Program-made: the position numbers and the translations under genes
Shown: positions 23,064 to 32,904 of the stretch, piece after piece
How positions within the stretch are numbered: the first letter of the stretch is position 1
Layout: each line of letters starts with the position of its first letter
Assembly (NCBI GenBank): GCA_037200125.1
Contig: JBBCGS010000006.1
Span: 124,001-188,000 of the forward strand
Length of the DNA stretch: 64,000 nt
Reading direction: 5' to 3'
Source of the DNA: JADGHX01 sp037200125
Lineage (GTDB): Bacteria > Pseudomonadota > Gammaproteobacteria > Steroidobacterales > Steroidobacteraceae
Notes under the pieces: generated by a model
What the model saw: the letters and a program-made list of their open reading frames with translations, nothing else
What the model was told of the DNA's origin: nothing
Databases searched by the model: none

Positions 23064-24926
23064 ATGCTTCGCTATATCGCATTCCTTTGGGACGTCTCGG
23101 ACGCCATGGCACAAGAGAATGCTGCGCGCATGCTCACAAAGTGCCGTGGATCGTGCTCGAAGTGGCGCACGGCGCTCGACGCTTCGGGATGCACGGTTCT
23201 TGCCTGCGCGGACAATGGCTTCGAATCGCACCACGCTCTGCGAAACGGCGCTGGCGTCGTGCTGGGGCACCTATTTCGCACCGCCCAGCCATGCTCGACG
23301 CGTACGGATCTTGATCGCGAAGAGTCCGACCGAATCTTGGCATCCTGCGGGCGCGCATTGATCCGCGAGTTCTACGGAAACTACGTGGCGTTTCTCTGTA
23401 ACTCCGTCACGAAGAGACGCTACGTCGTTCGTGCGCCCTGCTCGACGCTGCCGTGTTTGCATACGCGAGTACAGAGAGTCGACGTCTACTTCTCGTCGAT
23501 GGAGACGTGTGCACAGCTCTTCCCCGCATCCTTCTCGGTCGACCTGCAGCATCTGGTGCGCACGCTCGTTGGCCCACTGCTGACCGATCGGACAGGCCTG
23601 AACGAAGTGCGCGAGATTCTGCCCGGCTTCTGCGAAGAGCTTGGAGGAGCCACGCGTTCCTGTGAGCTCTATTGGGATCCAGTGGAGATCGCGACGTCGA
23701 ACCCGATTGAGAGCTTCCCACTGGCGGTCGCGCAATTGAGAAGCGCGATCCTCAGCGCCGCTCACGCGTGGGCGAGCCGGATGCCGCGCATCCTGCATGC
23801 GTTGTCCGGTGGGCTCGATTCGTCCATTGTCTTGAGTTGCCTGTATACCGCGCCGACGCTGCCGGCCATCACGTGCCTGACGCATTTCGCGGAAGGTGCG
23901 GAAGGTGACGAGCGGCCTTTCGCCCGAGCCGCGGCCCGGCAATTCGATTGCCCTCACCTGGAGGTGGAGCGCTCGGCGCAGGTAGACCTGCGCGGCGCTC
24001 TGCATGGATTGCGATTCGAGTCCAACCCCGGCATGCGAGTGCGAGACATCGAGCGCATAGAGCCGGACATCGCGCGCGAGATCAACGCCGACGCACTGAC
24101 AAAAGGGCTCGGAGGAGACGAGCTCTTCTGCCGGCACCACAGTTATCTCTACGCAGCGGATTTGCTTCGAGACCGTGGCGTAAGTGTCGAGCTCTTCGAT
24201 CTGCTCGCTCACAGCGCCATCTTCGAAGGCGAGACGCTCTGGACAATCCTCTGGCGCGTGATGAAAGGGGCGTGGCTCCCGCAACGCTGGAACGTTGCCG
24301 CCATATTCCACCGCGAGCAGCAGCAGGAATCCCTGCTCAACCGCGACATCCTGGCGACAATCGAATCGGCGGACGACTTCGGCTCACCCTATGCCCGGAC
24401 GACACGCAAGTGCGGCCCCGGCAAGCTCTGGCAAATCGACCACGCGACGGCGCGTCGGCCGTACTCCAGCGTGTGGTGGCGCGAGGGCGACCCACAGTCT
24501 CTTGCGCCGTTTCTTAGCCAGAACGTCGTCGAAACGTGCCTGCGCATCCCGACCTATTTCGCCGTCGCGAATCGCGGCGAACGCGCGGTGGCGCGCGCCG
24601 CGTTCGCCGAACTTCCGCCCGAAGTGATCGCGCGTCGTTCGAAGGGGGGCTCTGAAGAGCTTGCCTGGCGCACGCTGCGCGCGAACCTGCCTTTCATGCG
24701 TGAGCTGCTGCTCGACGGCGAGCTCGCGCGCCAACGCATCGTGAACCGGGCGCTGCTCGAAGCGGCACTGGCGGACGACCCCACGTCCGGGATCCATTCC
24801 ACTGTGCCGCTGTTCGAGCTGGTTGGCGCCGAAGCGTGGCTCGCGCCCTGGGCTGCCGGCGCGATTAGAAGCGAGCCGTCGCGGACAGCAGAAAGCTCCG
24901 CAGCCTCGGGTCATCCAGCGGGCTGA
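23064..24926 (+). CDS. lasso peptide macrolactam synthetase (asparagine-synthetase-like C protein), cluster 2
   Basis: 620 residues starting MLRYIAFLWDVSD, with the ATP-pyrophosphatase motif LHALSGGLDSSIVLSCLYTA and a downstream GLGGDELFCRHHSYLY (compare GAGGDGLFMQAR in cluster 1). The glutaminase-like N-terminal half lacks a position-2 Cys. It would activate Asp9 of the core and join it to the N-terminal amine. The gene follows B by 14 bp. Its 3' end overlaps the convergent TonB receptor gene by 62 bp. Full length, no broken motif seen. Confidence 0.93.
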   Translation: MLRYIAFLWDVSDAMAQENAARMLTKCRGSCSKWRTALDASGCTVLACADNGFESHHALRNGAGVVLGHLFRTAQPCSTRTDLDREESDRILASCGRALIREFYGNYVAFLCNSVTKRRYVVRAPCSTLPCLHTRVQRVDVYFSSMETCAQLFPASFSVDLQHLVRTLVGPLLTDRTGLNEVREILPGFCEELGGATRSCELYWDPVEIATSNPIESFPLAVAQLRSAILSAAHAWASRMPRILHALSGGLDSSIVLSCLYTAPTLPAITCLTHFAEGAEGDERPFARAAARQFDCPHLEVERSAQVDLRGALHGLRFESNPGMRVRDIERIEPDIAREINADALTKGLGGDELFCRHHSYLYAADLLRDRGVSVELFDLLAHSAIFEGETLWTILWRVMKGAWLPQRWNVAAIFHREQQQESLLNRDILATIESADDFGSPYARTTRKCGPGKLWQIDHATARRPYSSVWWREGDPQSLAPFLSQNVVETCLRIPTYFAVANRGERAVARAAFAELPPEVIARRSKGGSEELAWRTLRANLPFMRELLLDGELARQRIVNRALLEAALADDPTSGIHSTVPLFELVGAEAWLAPWAAGAIRSEPSRTAESSAASGHPAG

Positions 24927-27783
24927 TTGAATAGCGCTGGCTCGGATCGGTTCGTGGCGAGGTGTTGAAGACATTCACGACGCCGCACTGCAGCTCCGTG
25001 CCGATCTTCGACTTCCTGGAGGCTCCAATCTCGTAGCTCACCTGCACATCCTGATAGAACTGCGAGGGGACGCGCTGCGACTGGGTGCCCTCGGTGCCTA
25101 CGGCGAATCGGTAATCGCCGAGATATCTCGACACCCATCCGATCGAGAAGGGCCCGCGCTTGAAAGACAGATCGTTGTTCCAGGCGAACCGGCTGGGCGA
25201 AAAGGCCGTGAGGCCGGTGTTGTCATCCCATGGGGAGCTGGGGGACGCGCGACGCTCGAGCAGCAACTGCGAGTGCACCTGGGTAAAGACATGCACCTCG
25301 AAACCGTGAAGGGACTTCCATTCGTAGCTCAGAGTGCCCTCCAGCGCCCGACTCTTTGCTTCCGCGATGTTACGGGCACGCAGATCCAGACCCAACGGCG
25401 CTCCGAACGGATTGTCCGCAGGAGACAGCGTCACGATGCTGCTCGCATACCGGGAAGCGAACAGTGGAAAATTCGAGTAAGCGACATCCGTCGGAATGAC
25501 AATCTCGTTTTCCTTCTTGACGGTCGTGTATTCCACGGCCGCCGAAAGACCCGGTACGGATGACGGCTTGAACTCGAAGCCGACGGACCAGCTGCGCATC
25601 GTCTCTGGCCCCACATTCGGGTTGCCGCCTACTGAGACCAGCACGAGCTTATCGGGCGTCGTGCCCTGCAGGCCGCGGAACGTCGCAGCCGGAACGGCTC
25701 GCGCCGTGGAGCTGCCACTCTCTTCGCTCACGGGAATGCGAACGCCCTCCGAGAAGCCGCCGTTCAGCGTCCATTCCTTGCCGGGTTGATACCGCACGTT
25801 GAACGCCGGATTCACAGACCGATAGACCTTGCGCTCTGGAACCGCGCCCAGGAGGCACGTGGGCACGCACCGTTGATCATTGATCCGCTTGCCGTAGCGA
25901 TCCGCCCTGCCGGCCAGTTGCACCTCGAGTAATTGCAGATCGGGCGAGTCGAAGACGTACGACGCCTGAACCAGCGCGCTATCGCGGAACTGCGTCTGTC
26001 GAGGCAACGTCGCGACGGTGAGCGGTGTGGTATCCGAGGGGCCCCGCGTCAGCTCGACGCCGCCCTTGAAATCGTTCTCGCCTTGCTCGATGCGGCCTCC
26101 GAACGTCAGACGCGAGCGGCTCGTGAGCAACACCACGTGCGCGATCTCCGCCCTCACCTGCCACGACTTCGAGATCTGGGAAGGGGAGTAGTAATTCTTT
26201 ACCCATTCCTGAACGTCGCGCTTGTCGAGGCTCAGCACGTCCAACTTTCCAGAGGCGATCGCCTCCGCCGCACCCGACGCCGTGGGCTGGCTCCAGGAAA
26301 GCGCCGACCGGGCGCCAAATACATCGAAGCTCACATGGGTCAGGGCGCTCGGCTCATAGTTCAGCGTGGCCGTGACGTGGCGCCCGGTCAGCTGCTTCTT
26401 CAGGTCGAAATCGAGCCCCTCCAGCGGGACCGATGCAATGAGGTCGCGGTGGAAGAAATTGCCCTGCGCCGTCGCCGGAACATAGACACTCTGCAAGCCC
26501 ATCGAGTCGCCGACGCTCGTCGCGGTGCGAGTGACGGCCTGGGACGCAACGAAATCAAACAGTGCCGAGACGGTCTCCGAGAAGCTCTGCTTCGCATGGA
26601 CATCGAAGTAGTACGTGTCCTCGCCATCGAGCAGGCTCGCCCGCGCGCCGCCGTCGCTCTGCGCGCTGTTGGCGAGGGCCGTGCTCATGGTGCCGGCATT
26701 TGCCATGGCCGCCGCCACGTTCTTTGCCGCGATATCAGCGCGCGAGAGCGTGGTGAACGAGTCGCGGCCCTGGGCGTCGAGGAACTTCACGTTCACGCGG
26801 TCGGACAGCCAAGGCGTATTACTGAGAAACACGGATGAGGGATCGTTGGCCATCGCCTCCGCGCGCGCACGCTGCACGTAGTCCCGCTCGCCGACGCGCA
26901 GCGTCTGCTGCCTGGACATCGCCGCCTTCAGCTGCAGCTCCGTACCGCCAAACATGTCGCAACGGCTGCCGTACAGGCGGCGCACGCCGGAGCCGGACTC
27001 GAAACTGTTACCCACGTCGACGCGCAGCCGGGGCGCATCGCATTTGCGAGACACGACAAAGTTGACCGTCTTGCTGCCCGAGCTGCCGCCCCCGGCCCCG
27101 AAATAGGTCTCGTCATAAACCTCCACCCGCTCGATAGCGGAAACGGGCAGGCCGAAGATCGCCACCACCGAGATGCTGCCGGAATAGAAGATCTGCAGAT
27201 CACGGCCGTCGACGAGCGTGCGTGTTGCGGCAATAGCGACGGAGTTCGGGCTCGTCGCGCCGGGAATCGGTGCCGGGCTCCACCCGCCCGAACCGACGAC
27301 GGCTTGCCGCGCAACGTCCACCGCCGTGAGTGGCTGACGATGTTCGAGCATCTCCCGACTCAGAACGACGTAGGGACGCCGCTCCTTCTCACTCTGCTCC
27401 ACTTCGGGTTCCGTCAACCTCTGCGAAGCGATGAGAACGCACTCCTTCGGCCCGGGCGCGTCTTCCGTGGGGATGATGGACACCTTGGTCGGATAATCCA
27501 GCCACTTGTATCCGTATCGCGAGCATTCCAGCATCGCTCGGAGCGCCGCCTCCGATGTCGCGAAGTGGCCGCTGATCGCCTTCGTCCGGGTGTTCCGCCA
27601 AGCCTCGTCCGTGGGCAGCTTGTACTCGAGTCCGGTGTCCTCCCACAGCGCATACAGGGCTCGTTCGAGGCCCTGACGGCCGATCTTCAGGTCGTACCCG
27701 GGCGCGGCATCGGCCGCCCCCGCATTCCAGCTCGCGGCCAGGCAGGCGGCCGCCGGCGCAAGCATCGTTCTCCGAATCGACAT
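24865..27783 (-). CDS. TonB-dependent receptor with STN domain (lasso cluster 2)
   Basis: 972 residues from ATG 27783, which follows GGGGGA; the longer frame adds an implausible 34 residues. A signal peptide (MLAPAAACLAASWNAGAADA) precedes an STN domain (YDLKIGRQGLERALYALWED, AISGHFATSEAALRAMLECS, KVSIIPTEDAP), a plug (IATRTLVDGRDLQIFY, LPVSAIERVEVYDETYFGAG, VNFVVSRKC) and a barrel ending SFLLSATARF with C-terminal Phe. The plug lacks the usual RG.N...V.DG run and is quite divergent. It converges on lasso C (62-bp overlap) and is divergent from a sigma/FecR operon at 28163, so it probably forms that system's sensor. The ligand is plausibly the cluster 2 lasso peptide. Confidence 0.9.
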   Translation of the reverse strand: MSIRRTMLAPAAACLAASWNAGAADAAPGYDLKIGRQGLERALYALWEDTGLEYKLPTDEAWRNTRTKAISGHFATSEAALRAMLECSRYGYKWLDYPTKVSIIPTEDAPGPKECVLIASQRLTEPEVEQSEKERRPYVVLSREMLEHRQPLTAVDVARQAVVGSGGWSPAPIPGATSPNSVAIAATRTLVDGRDLQIFYSGSISVVAIFGLPVSAIERVEVYDETYFGAGGGSSGSKTVNFVVSRKCDAPRLRVDVGNSFESGSGVRRLYGSRCDMFGGTELQLKAAMSRQQTLRVGERDYVQRARAEAMANDPSSVFLSNTPWLSDRVNVKFLDAQGRDSFTTLSRADIAAKNVAAAMANAGTMSTALANSAQSDGGARASLLDGEDTYYFDVHAKQSFSETVSALFDFVASQAVTRTATSVGDSMGLQSVYVPATAQGNFFHRDLIASVPLEGLDFDLKKQLTGRHVTATLNYEPSALTHVSFDVFGARSALSWSQPTASGAAEAIASGKLDVLSLDKRDVQEWVKNYYSPSQISKSWQVRAEIAHVVLLTSRSRLTFGGRIEQGENDFKGGVELTRGPSDTTPLTVATLPRQTQFRDSALVQASYVFDSPDLQLLEVQLAGRADRYGKRINDQRCVPTCLLGAVPERKVYRSVNPAFNVRYQPGKEWTLNGGFSEGVRIPVSEESGSSTARAVPAATFRGLQGTTPDKLVLVSVGGNPNVGPETMRSWSVGFEFKPSSVPGLSAAVEYTTVKKENEIVIPTDVAYSNFPLFASRYASSIVTLSPADNPFGAPLGLDLRARNIAEAKSRALEGTLSYEWKSLHGFEVHVFTQVHSQLLLERRASPSSPWDDNTGLTAFSPSRFAWNNDLSFKRGPFSIGWVSRYLGDYRFAVGTEGTQSQRVPSQFYQDVQVSYEIGASRKSKIGTELQCGVVNVFNTSPRTDPSQRYSISPLDDPRLRSFLLSATARF

Positions 27784-28162
27784 GATCCGTCCCCCATTTG
27801 CCCTTGCGAGCCGGAGCGATGCCTGTTCGCTCCTGGTTATTGGTGCATAGAGCCTTCCGGGCGGAATTTTCCGCAGGTGCGGCACAAAAAAATATTTTCG
27901 GAAGGCATGCGGAAAACGTCGCCCCGGACCCTCTATGTCACGTGCGCGTCATCACCGACGACACAACACGACCACTGGACAGGCAGGGCTGCCACCGTCC
28001 AGGTAAGCCAGTGTCCGCTGAGGGAGTAGCAGACCATGGCCGTGTGACCGCCGCCTGCGAGGACAGGACGTTCCGCAGGCGAGGTTTGACGGTTTTTGCC
28101 ACGAGGTCCGTCCAGAACAATGGCTGTCTCTTACTTAGACGTACGAAGGGAGTGTTTTCCGT
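27784..28162. promoter_or_regulatory. 379-bp divergent promoter region between receptor and sigma/FecR operon
   Basis: This carries the promoters of the receptor gene (-) and the sigma factor gene (+). An AT-rich patch (AAAAAAATATTTT near 27885-27897) could contain a -10 element. No operator can be named. No gene seen. Confidence 0.5.
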
Positions 28163-28705
28163 ATGCCGCCGAAGGATAACTCCGGGGGTAACCCGCCGGA
28201 CGACCCAAAGAACAACTCCAATCTGAAGTTGTATCTCGAGCTGCGCCCGCAACTGCTCGACCAGTTGTTGGCGAGGTACCCGCTGTTCGCTGAGGATGCC
28301 ATTCAGGAGACGTACCTTGCCATCCGGAGAACCGGAGTACGGCTCGAAAAGCAGGACGACCCCGCCGCCTATCTCTTCTCCATGGTCATCAATGAAATCA
28401 GGAATCTCGCGTCCAAGGGCAGCGGGTCTCAACAGGATTTGACGGACATCGAGCGCCTCGCGAAAAGCGCCGCACAGACACACACCGACATCGATGAGGT
28501 CACCACGGAAGTCGATGAGGCACTGGCCGAGCTGCCGGAACTGGAACAGCGCGTGTATGAGCTGAAGGTCTATCACGGCCTGCCCACGCGAGTCAGCGCC
28601 AAGCTCCTCAACATCTCGCACTTCCAGGCGCAACGGGCCCTCACAAGCGCCCGGCGCCATATCAAAGCGTTTCTTTCGAACACCACACAGGGACGACGCA
28701 AATGA
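28163..28705 (+). CDS. ECF (FecI-type) RNA polymerase sigma factor
   Basis: 180 residues. Region 2: YLELRPQLLDQLLARYPLFA, EDAIQETYLAIRRTGVRLE, DPAAYLFSMVINEIRNLAS. Region 4: ALAELPELEQRVYELKVYHG, LPTRVSAKLLNISHFQAQRA, LTSARRHIKAFL. AAGGGAG lies ten bases before the ATG. The stop overlaps the FecR start (ATGA), and that FecR gene in turn overlaps the LRR-Roc-COR-TIR gene. It would transcribe the divergent receptor gene on ligand binding. Confidence 0.92.
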   Translation: MPPKDNSGGNPPDDPKNNSNLKLYLELRPQLLDQLLARYPLFAEDAIQETYLAIRRTGVRLEKQDDPAAYLFSMVINEIRNLASKGSGSQQDLTDIERLAKSAAQTHTDIDEVTTEVDEALAELPELEQRVYELKVYHGLPTRVSAKLLNISHFQAQRALTSARRHIKAFLSNTTQGRRK

Positions 28706-29811
28706 ACCCACGCATCGAAGACGACGACAACGTAAACCCGATGTCAGTGCACCGGGCTGACCGCGCTGGACCCGGGCCCGAGGTCCTCCTCGACGAGGCC
28801 GAGCCAGGCGAGTTCGCGCGGCTAGTCACCAGCTCGCCGGAGGTAATGGGGCGGTTCATCCGGGAGCGGGCGGTGGACAACGTGGTGCGTGCCGCGCGAC
28901 CGTGGGGCAATCGCACTCTCGAGGAATGCGTGGCACTCGGTCGCGCGGCTGTCGAGCGCGAGAACGCCTCGAGAGTCGTTCAGCTGCCAGCCGATACCAA
29001 TGCCAGCGAGCCGCCGGCGCGTGATCTTGGATGGCTGCGGTGGGCTGCGGCGGCCGCTATTCTCGCCGTGGCGGTCCTTCTGTTAATCACCACTGGCCAG
29101 TCGGGGAAGAGTGTCGACACGTCTCAGCACTACGCCGCTTCGGCGGACACCGCGAAAACGGTGGTGTTGCCTGATGGCACTGTCGTGACTCTATCGCCCG
29201 CCACTACGCTTGATCGGGATTTCACCGCTCAACAAAGGAGTGTCCGTCTGCCCGCGGGCGAGGCGGAGTTCAAAGTGGCTCACGACGAGAGCCGACCTTT
29301 CCTCGTGCACACGCCATTTGATGGAATCGCCCGTGCGGTGGGAACCGTATTCAAGGTATCGATCCACGATCCGCAGGTGGCAGTTCAAGTCTCCGAGGGA
29401 AAGGTCAGTGTCTCGCGTGCGGGAAGCGGCGATACGCGGCCGCTCATCGTCGTGGCGGGACAGACCGCAATCCTGCGCGCGAGTGGGGATATCGAGATGA
29501 GCGGCGCTCGCGCCGAAACAGGGACACCGGACCCGGCCGTCGCGAAGAGGACGCCTGTGCCCTTCACGCGCGAGCGGTTGGGGAAGGTTGCCCTGATTTT
29601 CAACGAGCGAAGTGGCCGGCGGGTTTTCGAGGTGCGGGGCAGCGCGTGCGAGTTTCGAATCAGCTCGGTGCTCGATCCGGCGAGGCCGGACGAGCTGCTG
29701 CGTGATGTTCACGATGAACCTGGGCTCGAGGTAATGGAGGAAGGAGAGGTGAATGTGATTCGGGCGAGGGGCGATGCGAGTGATGCGCCCTGCGGGAATG
29801 AGGGACGTTGA
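28702..29811 (+). CDS. FecR-family anti-sigma regulator
   Basis: 369 residues. The N-terminal 110 include an Asp/Glu-rich start and a helical part (EVMGRFIRERAVDNVVRAAR, TLEECVALGRAAVERENASR) that is unlike standard DUF4880. One membrane segment (AAAAAILAVAVLLLITTG) precedes a FecR domain (TVVLPDGTVVTLSPATTLDR, LPAGEAEFKVAHDESRPFLV, ARAVGTVFKVSI). The C-terminal element is also modified (GKVALIFNERSGRRVFEVRG) and carries two Cys (SACEFRISS, DAPCGNEGR). Coupled by overlaps to the sigma factor before it and the TIR protein after it. Confidence 0.88.
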   Translation: MNPRIEDDDNVNPMSVHRADRAGPGPEVLLDEAEPGEFARLVTSSPEVMGRFIRERAVDNVVRAARPWGNRTLEECVALGRAAVERENASRVVQLPADTNASEPPARDLGWLRWAAAAAILAVAVLLLITTGQSGKSVDTSQHYAASADTAKTVVLPDGTVVTLSPATTLDRDFTAQQRSVRLPAGEAEFKVAHDESRPFLVHTPFDGIARAVGTVFKVSIHDPQVAVQVSEGKVSVSRAGSGDTRPLIVVAGQTAILRASGDIEMSGARAETGTPDPAVAKRTPVPFTRERLGKVALIFNERSGRRVFEVRGSACEFRISSVLDPARPDELLRDVHDEPGLEVMEEGEVNVIRARGDASDAPCGNEGR

Positions 29812-32800
29812 GGGTGAGCAAGGTACCCAGAAGTCTAAACGTCCTCCGCGATGAACTCCGGCGTAGCGCGGAGTTGCGTTCCAGGTGGATCTCGCTGGAT
29901 CGAGTCGGCTTGACCGAGGTACCCGAGACGCTGTTCGAGATGCGGCACCTTGAGTACATAGACCTCTCGCACAACCACCTCCGGAGTCTCCCTGTCGACC
30001 TGTGGCAGCTGCCCCGTCTCAGGACGGTAACTGTCGTCGACAACCCGCTGGAGACTCTCCCGGACCGACCGGGCTTGATAGTAGACGCGGAAATTTACTG
30101 TCGCTGCCATACCCAGGTGGACAGCGCGAACATCGACAACGTCGTCCTTAGCCCGCAGAGCTCTACGATCACAGTTGCGCGCCTCACACAGGCACTTCGA
30201 CACGTAGATCGCCTCCAGGATCTTACAGTCGGGACAGTGTCGATCGTCGTAGGGGAAAGGCGACAACCCGCTAACACGGACGTACTGGGCTTTCTGGCCT
30301 CCATGGCCGACATCGAGTGCGTGCGGAATCTCCCTAAGTTGTCTCTGCGCGGCATGTTTCTTTCGACGCTCCCCGAAAGCATTCGGTGGCTGCACGCCCT
30401 CCAGCATCTCGACGCATCCGGCTTAGAGTTGGCATCACTGCCGGACTGGCTCAAAGAACTACCGTTGCAAACATTGTCCGCCCGGCACAACAGACTCGAG
30501 GACATTCCGGCATCTTGCGGAAACCTGAGCACGCTGAAGCGCCTGGACCTGTCTGGGAATCCCCTGCGGCGGATTCCGCCCTGCATATTCGATCTGCGGC
30601 ATCTGAAGAATCTGGAGTTGAGCGATTGCCAGATCACAGCCGTTCCTCCGGATATTGTCCGCCTCGACGGCCTGCAATCCGCCGACTTCAGCGGCAATCC
30701 GATCGACTCGCCGCCACTCGAGGTCACGGCGAAAGGACTAAAGGCGATTCGCAACTACTGGCGCCAGCGGGAGGCAAAGGGCGTCGACTACCTCTGTGAA
30801 GCCAAGCTCATCATCCTCGGCGAACCCGGCGCCGGAAAAACCTCGCTGGCACGCAAGATCAAAAACCGGGCCTACAAACTGCGAGAGCGCCAGAAGTCGA
30901 CGGAAGGCATCGACGTCATCAAATACAGCTTCCCCACTGCCATACGAACAACCGAGAACGGCACCGAGAAACTGCTGAAACGTAAATTCCAGGTCAACAT
31001 CTGGGACTTCGGCGGCCAGGAGATTTACCACGCGACTCATCAATTCTTCCTGACCAAGCGATCCGTATACGTCCTGGTCTGCGACGATCGAAAGGAAGAC
31101 ACCGACTTCTCATACTGGCTTCACGTAGTGGAAATGCTCAGCGACGCAAGCCCGCTGCTGATCGTCCAGAACGAAAAACAAGACCGCACACGCGACATCA
31201 ATCTCAGCGCCCTGCGGGCGCGCTTTCCGAACCTGCGTGTCGCGCTTGCCACGAATCTCGACACGAATCGGGGGCTCGACGAGGTTATCCAGGCCATCCG
31301 TAAGGAGCTGGAAGGGCTGGCCCACGTGGGCGTCGGGCTACCCGCGACCTGGAAGCGAGTGCGGGAGGCCCTGGAAGCCGACAAGAGGAACTACCTCTCG
31401 CTGGACACCTACCTGGCGGTGTGTGAAGGCCACGGATTCGAACGCCGCGACGACAAGTTGCAACTCAGCGGCTACTTGCATGACCTCGGCATCTGCCTCC
31501 ATTTTCAGGACGACGCCGTTCTAAAGAACATCGTAATTCTCAAGCCGGCCTGGGGCACGGACGCGGTGTATCGCGTGCTCGACGACGCTGAGGTGATCGC
31601 GAACCGCGGCCAGTTCACGAAGCGCGACCTCGCCCGCATCTGGTCGGACGAGAAGTACCGCGGGATGCAGGATGAGCTGCTGCAACTGATGATGAAGTTT
31701 CAGCTCTGCTATGCGCTGGCGGCGAAGAACCAGTACATCGCGCCCCAGCTCCTTTCTTCGGAACAGCCTCGATACGCGTGGGATACGACCGACGGGCTCG
31801 TGCTCCAATACGAGTACAGCTTCATGCCGAAAGGAATTCTCACGCGCTTCGTCGTCGCAACACATCACCTGATCTCGGAAGGAAGGCTCGTCTGGAAAAC
31901 GGGCGTAGTGCTCGAACGAGATGGGGCGCGCGCCGAAGTCATCGAGGACTACGCGCACCGCAGGATCCGCGTTCGCATGAGCGGCGCCAACGCGCGCGGC
32001 TTGCTCGCGATCGTGGATGACCAGATCGAGCGCCTGCACGCCTCATTCCCGCGGCTGCAGTACGACCGGCTCCTGCCCTGCCCCTGCTCTGAATGTCGCG
32101 AAAAAGCCGAGCCATTTGCATTTGCGCTGAAGATGCTCGAGCGCATGGCCAGCAAGTCGCATTCGATTCAATGCCATGTCAGCGCCGAGATGATTGACGC
32201 CGACGCGCTCGTGCGAGACGTGCTGCCTCACGTTCTTCAACAGCGGGCGGGCAACACGCCGGTAGAGGCGCGCTCCCTCGCGCCTGCGGCGGACCTCATG
32301 CCGGAAGTCTTCGTATCGTACGCGTGGACGGACGAGAGCTGTGGCCTCGTCGATCGCGTTCAGCAAGCCATGGCCGAAAAAGGGATCCGCGTATTACGCG
32401 ACCGAGAGGAAATACGCTACAAGGACTCGATTCGAGAGTTCATGAAGCGTATCGGCCGGGGCAAAGCGGTAATCGTCGTGATCTCCGACAAGTACCTGAA
32501 GTCGGAGTACTGCATGTTCGAGCTCGTGCAGGCGGCCAAGATGGAAAGCCTGCGGGAACGCATTTTTCCGATCGTCCTATCCGACGCGGATCTGAAAGCG
32601 ACAGGGCGGGCCCGCTACGTGAAGCATTGGGAAGCTAAAATCAAAGAACTGGATGGCGCGCTGAAGGAGGTACAGGGCGACAATCTGCAGGGGCTGCAGG
32701 GCGACCTGACCGACTATGCGGAGATCCGGCGGATGTTCGACGGGCTGGCCGGCGTGTTGAAGGATATGAATGCGATGACGCCCGACTGGCATGTTGGGAA

Positions 32801-32852
32801 AGGGCTCGAGGAATTTGTGAAGAGGGTGAGAGGGGCGCTTGGCGGGGCGTAG
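29808..32852 (+). CDS. LRR-Roc-COR-TIR (Roco-type) multidomain signalling protein
   Basis: 1014 residues from TTG 29808, or two fewer from GTG 29814. About 20-320: leucine-rich repeats (LSHNHLRSLPVDLWQLPRL, LDLSGNPLRRIPPCIFDLRH, LELSDCQITAVPPDIVRL). About 330-510: Roc GTPase with P-loop LGEPGAGKTS, switch II IWDFGGQEIYH and the base-binding stretch QNEKQDRT. About 515-700: COR-like. From about 830: TIR domain (EVFVSYAWTDESCGLVDRVQ, AVIVVISDKYLKSEYCMFEL), with the Glu of YCMFE at the NADase position. In family terms LRRs sense, Roc-COR switches and TIR acts. Its start overlaps the FecR stop, so it belongs to the sigma/FecR operon. A defence or surface-signal effector role is inference. Confidence 0.92.
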   Translation: MRVSKVPRSLNVLRDELRRSAELRSRWISLDRVGLTEVPETLFEMRHLEYIDLSHNHLRSLPVDLWQLPRLRTVTVVDNPLETLPDRPGLIVDAEIYCRCHTQVDSANIDNVVLSPQSSTITVARLTQALRHVDRLQDLTVGTVSIVVGERRQPANTDVLGFLASMADIECVRNLPKLSLRGMFLSTLPESIRWLHALQHLDASGLELASLPDWLKELPLQTLSARHNRLEDIPASCGNLSTLKRLDLSGNPLRRIPPCIFDLRHLKNLELSDCQITAVPPDIVRLDGLQSADFSGNPIDSPPLEVTAKGLKAIRNYWRQREAKGVDYLCEAKLIILGEPGAGKTSLARKIKNRAYKLRERQKSTEGIDVIKYSFPTAIRTTENGTEKLLKRKFQVNIWDFGGQEIYHATHQFFLTKRSVYVLVCDDRKEDTDFSYWLHVVEMLSDASPLLIVQNEKQDRTRDINLSALRARFPNLRVALATNLDTNRGLDEVIQAIRKELEGLAHVGVGLPATWKRVREALEADKRNYLSLDTYLAVCEGHGFERRDDKLQLSGYLHDLGICLHFQDDAVLKNIVILKPAWGTDAVYRVLDDAEVIANRGQFTKRDLARIWSDEKYRGMQDELLQLMMKFQLCYALAAKNQYIAPQLLSSEQPRYAWDTTDGLVLQYEYSFMPKGILTRFVVATHHLISEGRLVWKTGVVLERDGARAEVIEDYAHRRIRVRMSGANARGLLAIVDDQIERLHASFPRLQYDRLLPCPCSECREKAEPFAFALKMLERMASKSHSIQCHVSAEMIDADALVRDVLPHVLQQRAGNTPVEARSLAPAADLMPEVFVSYAWTDESCGLVDRVQQAMAEKGIRVLRDREEIRYKDSIREFMKRIGRGKAVIVVISDKYLKSEYCMFELVQAAKMESLRERIFPIVLSDADLKATGRARYVKHWEAKIKELDGALKEVQGDNLQGLQGDLTDYAEIRRMFDGLAGVLKDMNAMTPDWHVGKGLEEFVKRVRGALGGA

Positions 32853-32904
32853 CGGTCTCGCAGTACGCGCGGCCGAACGGCCGCGGCCGGGCTTCTCTCG
32901 GCAA

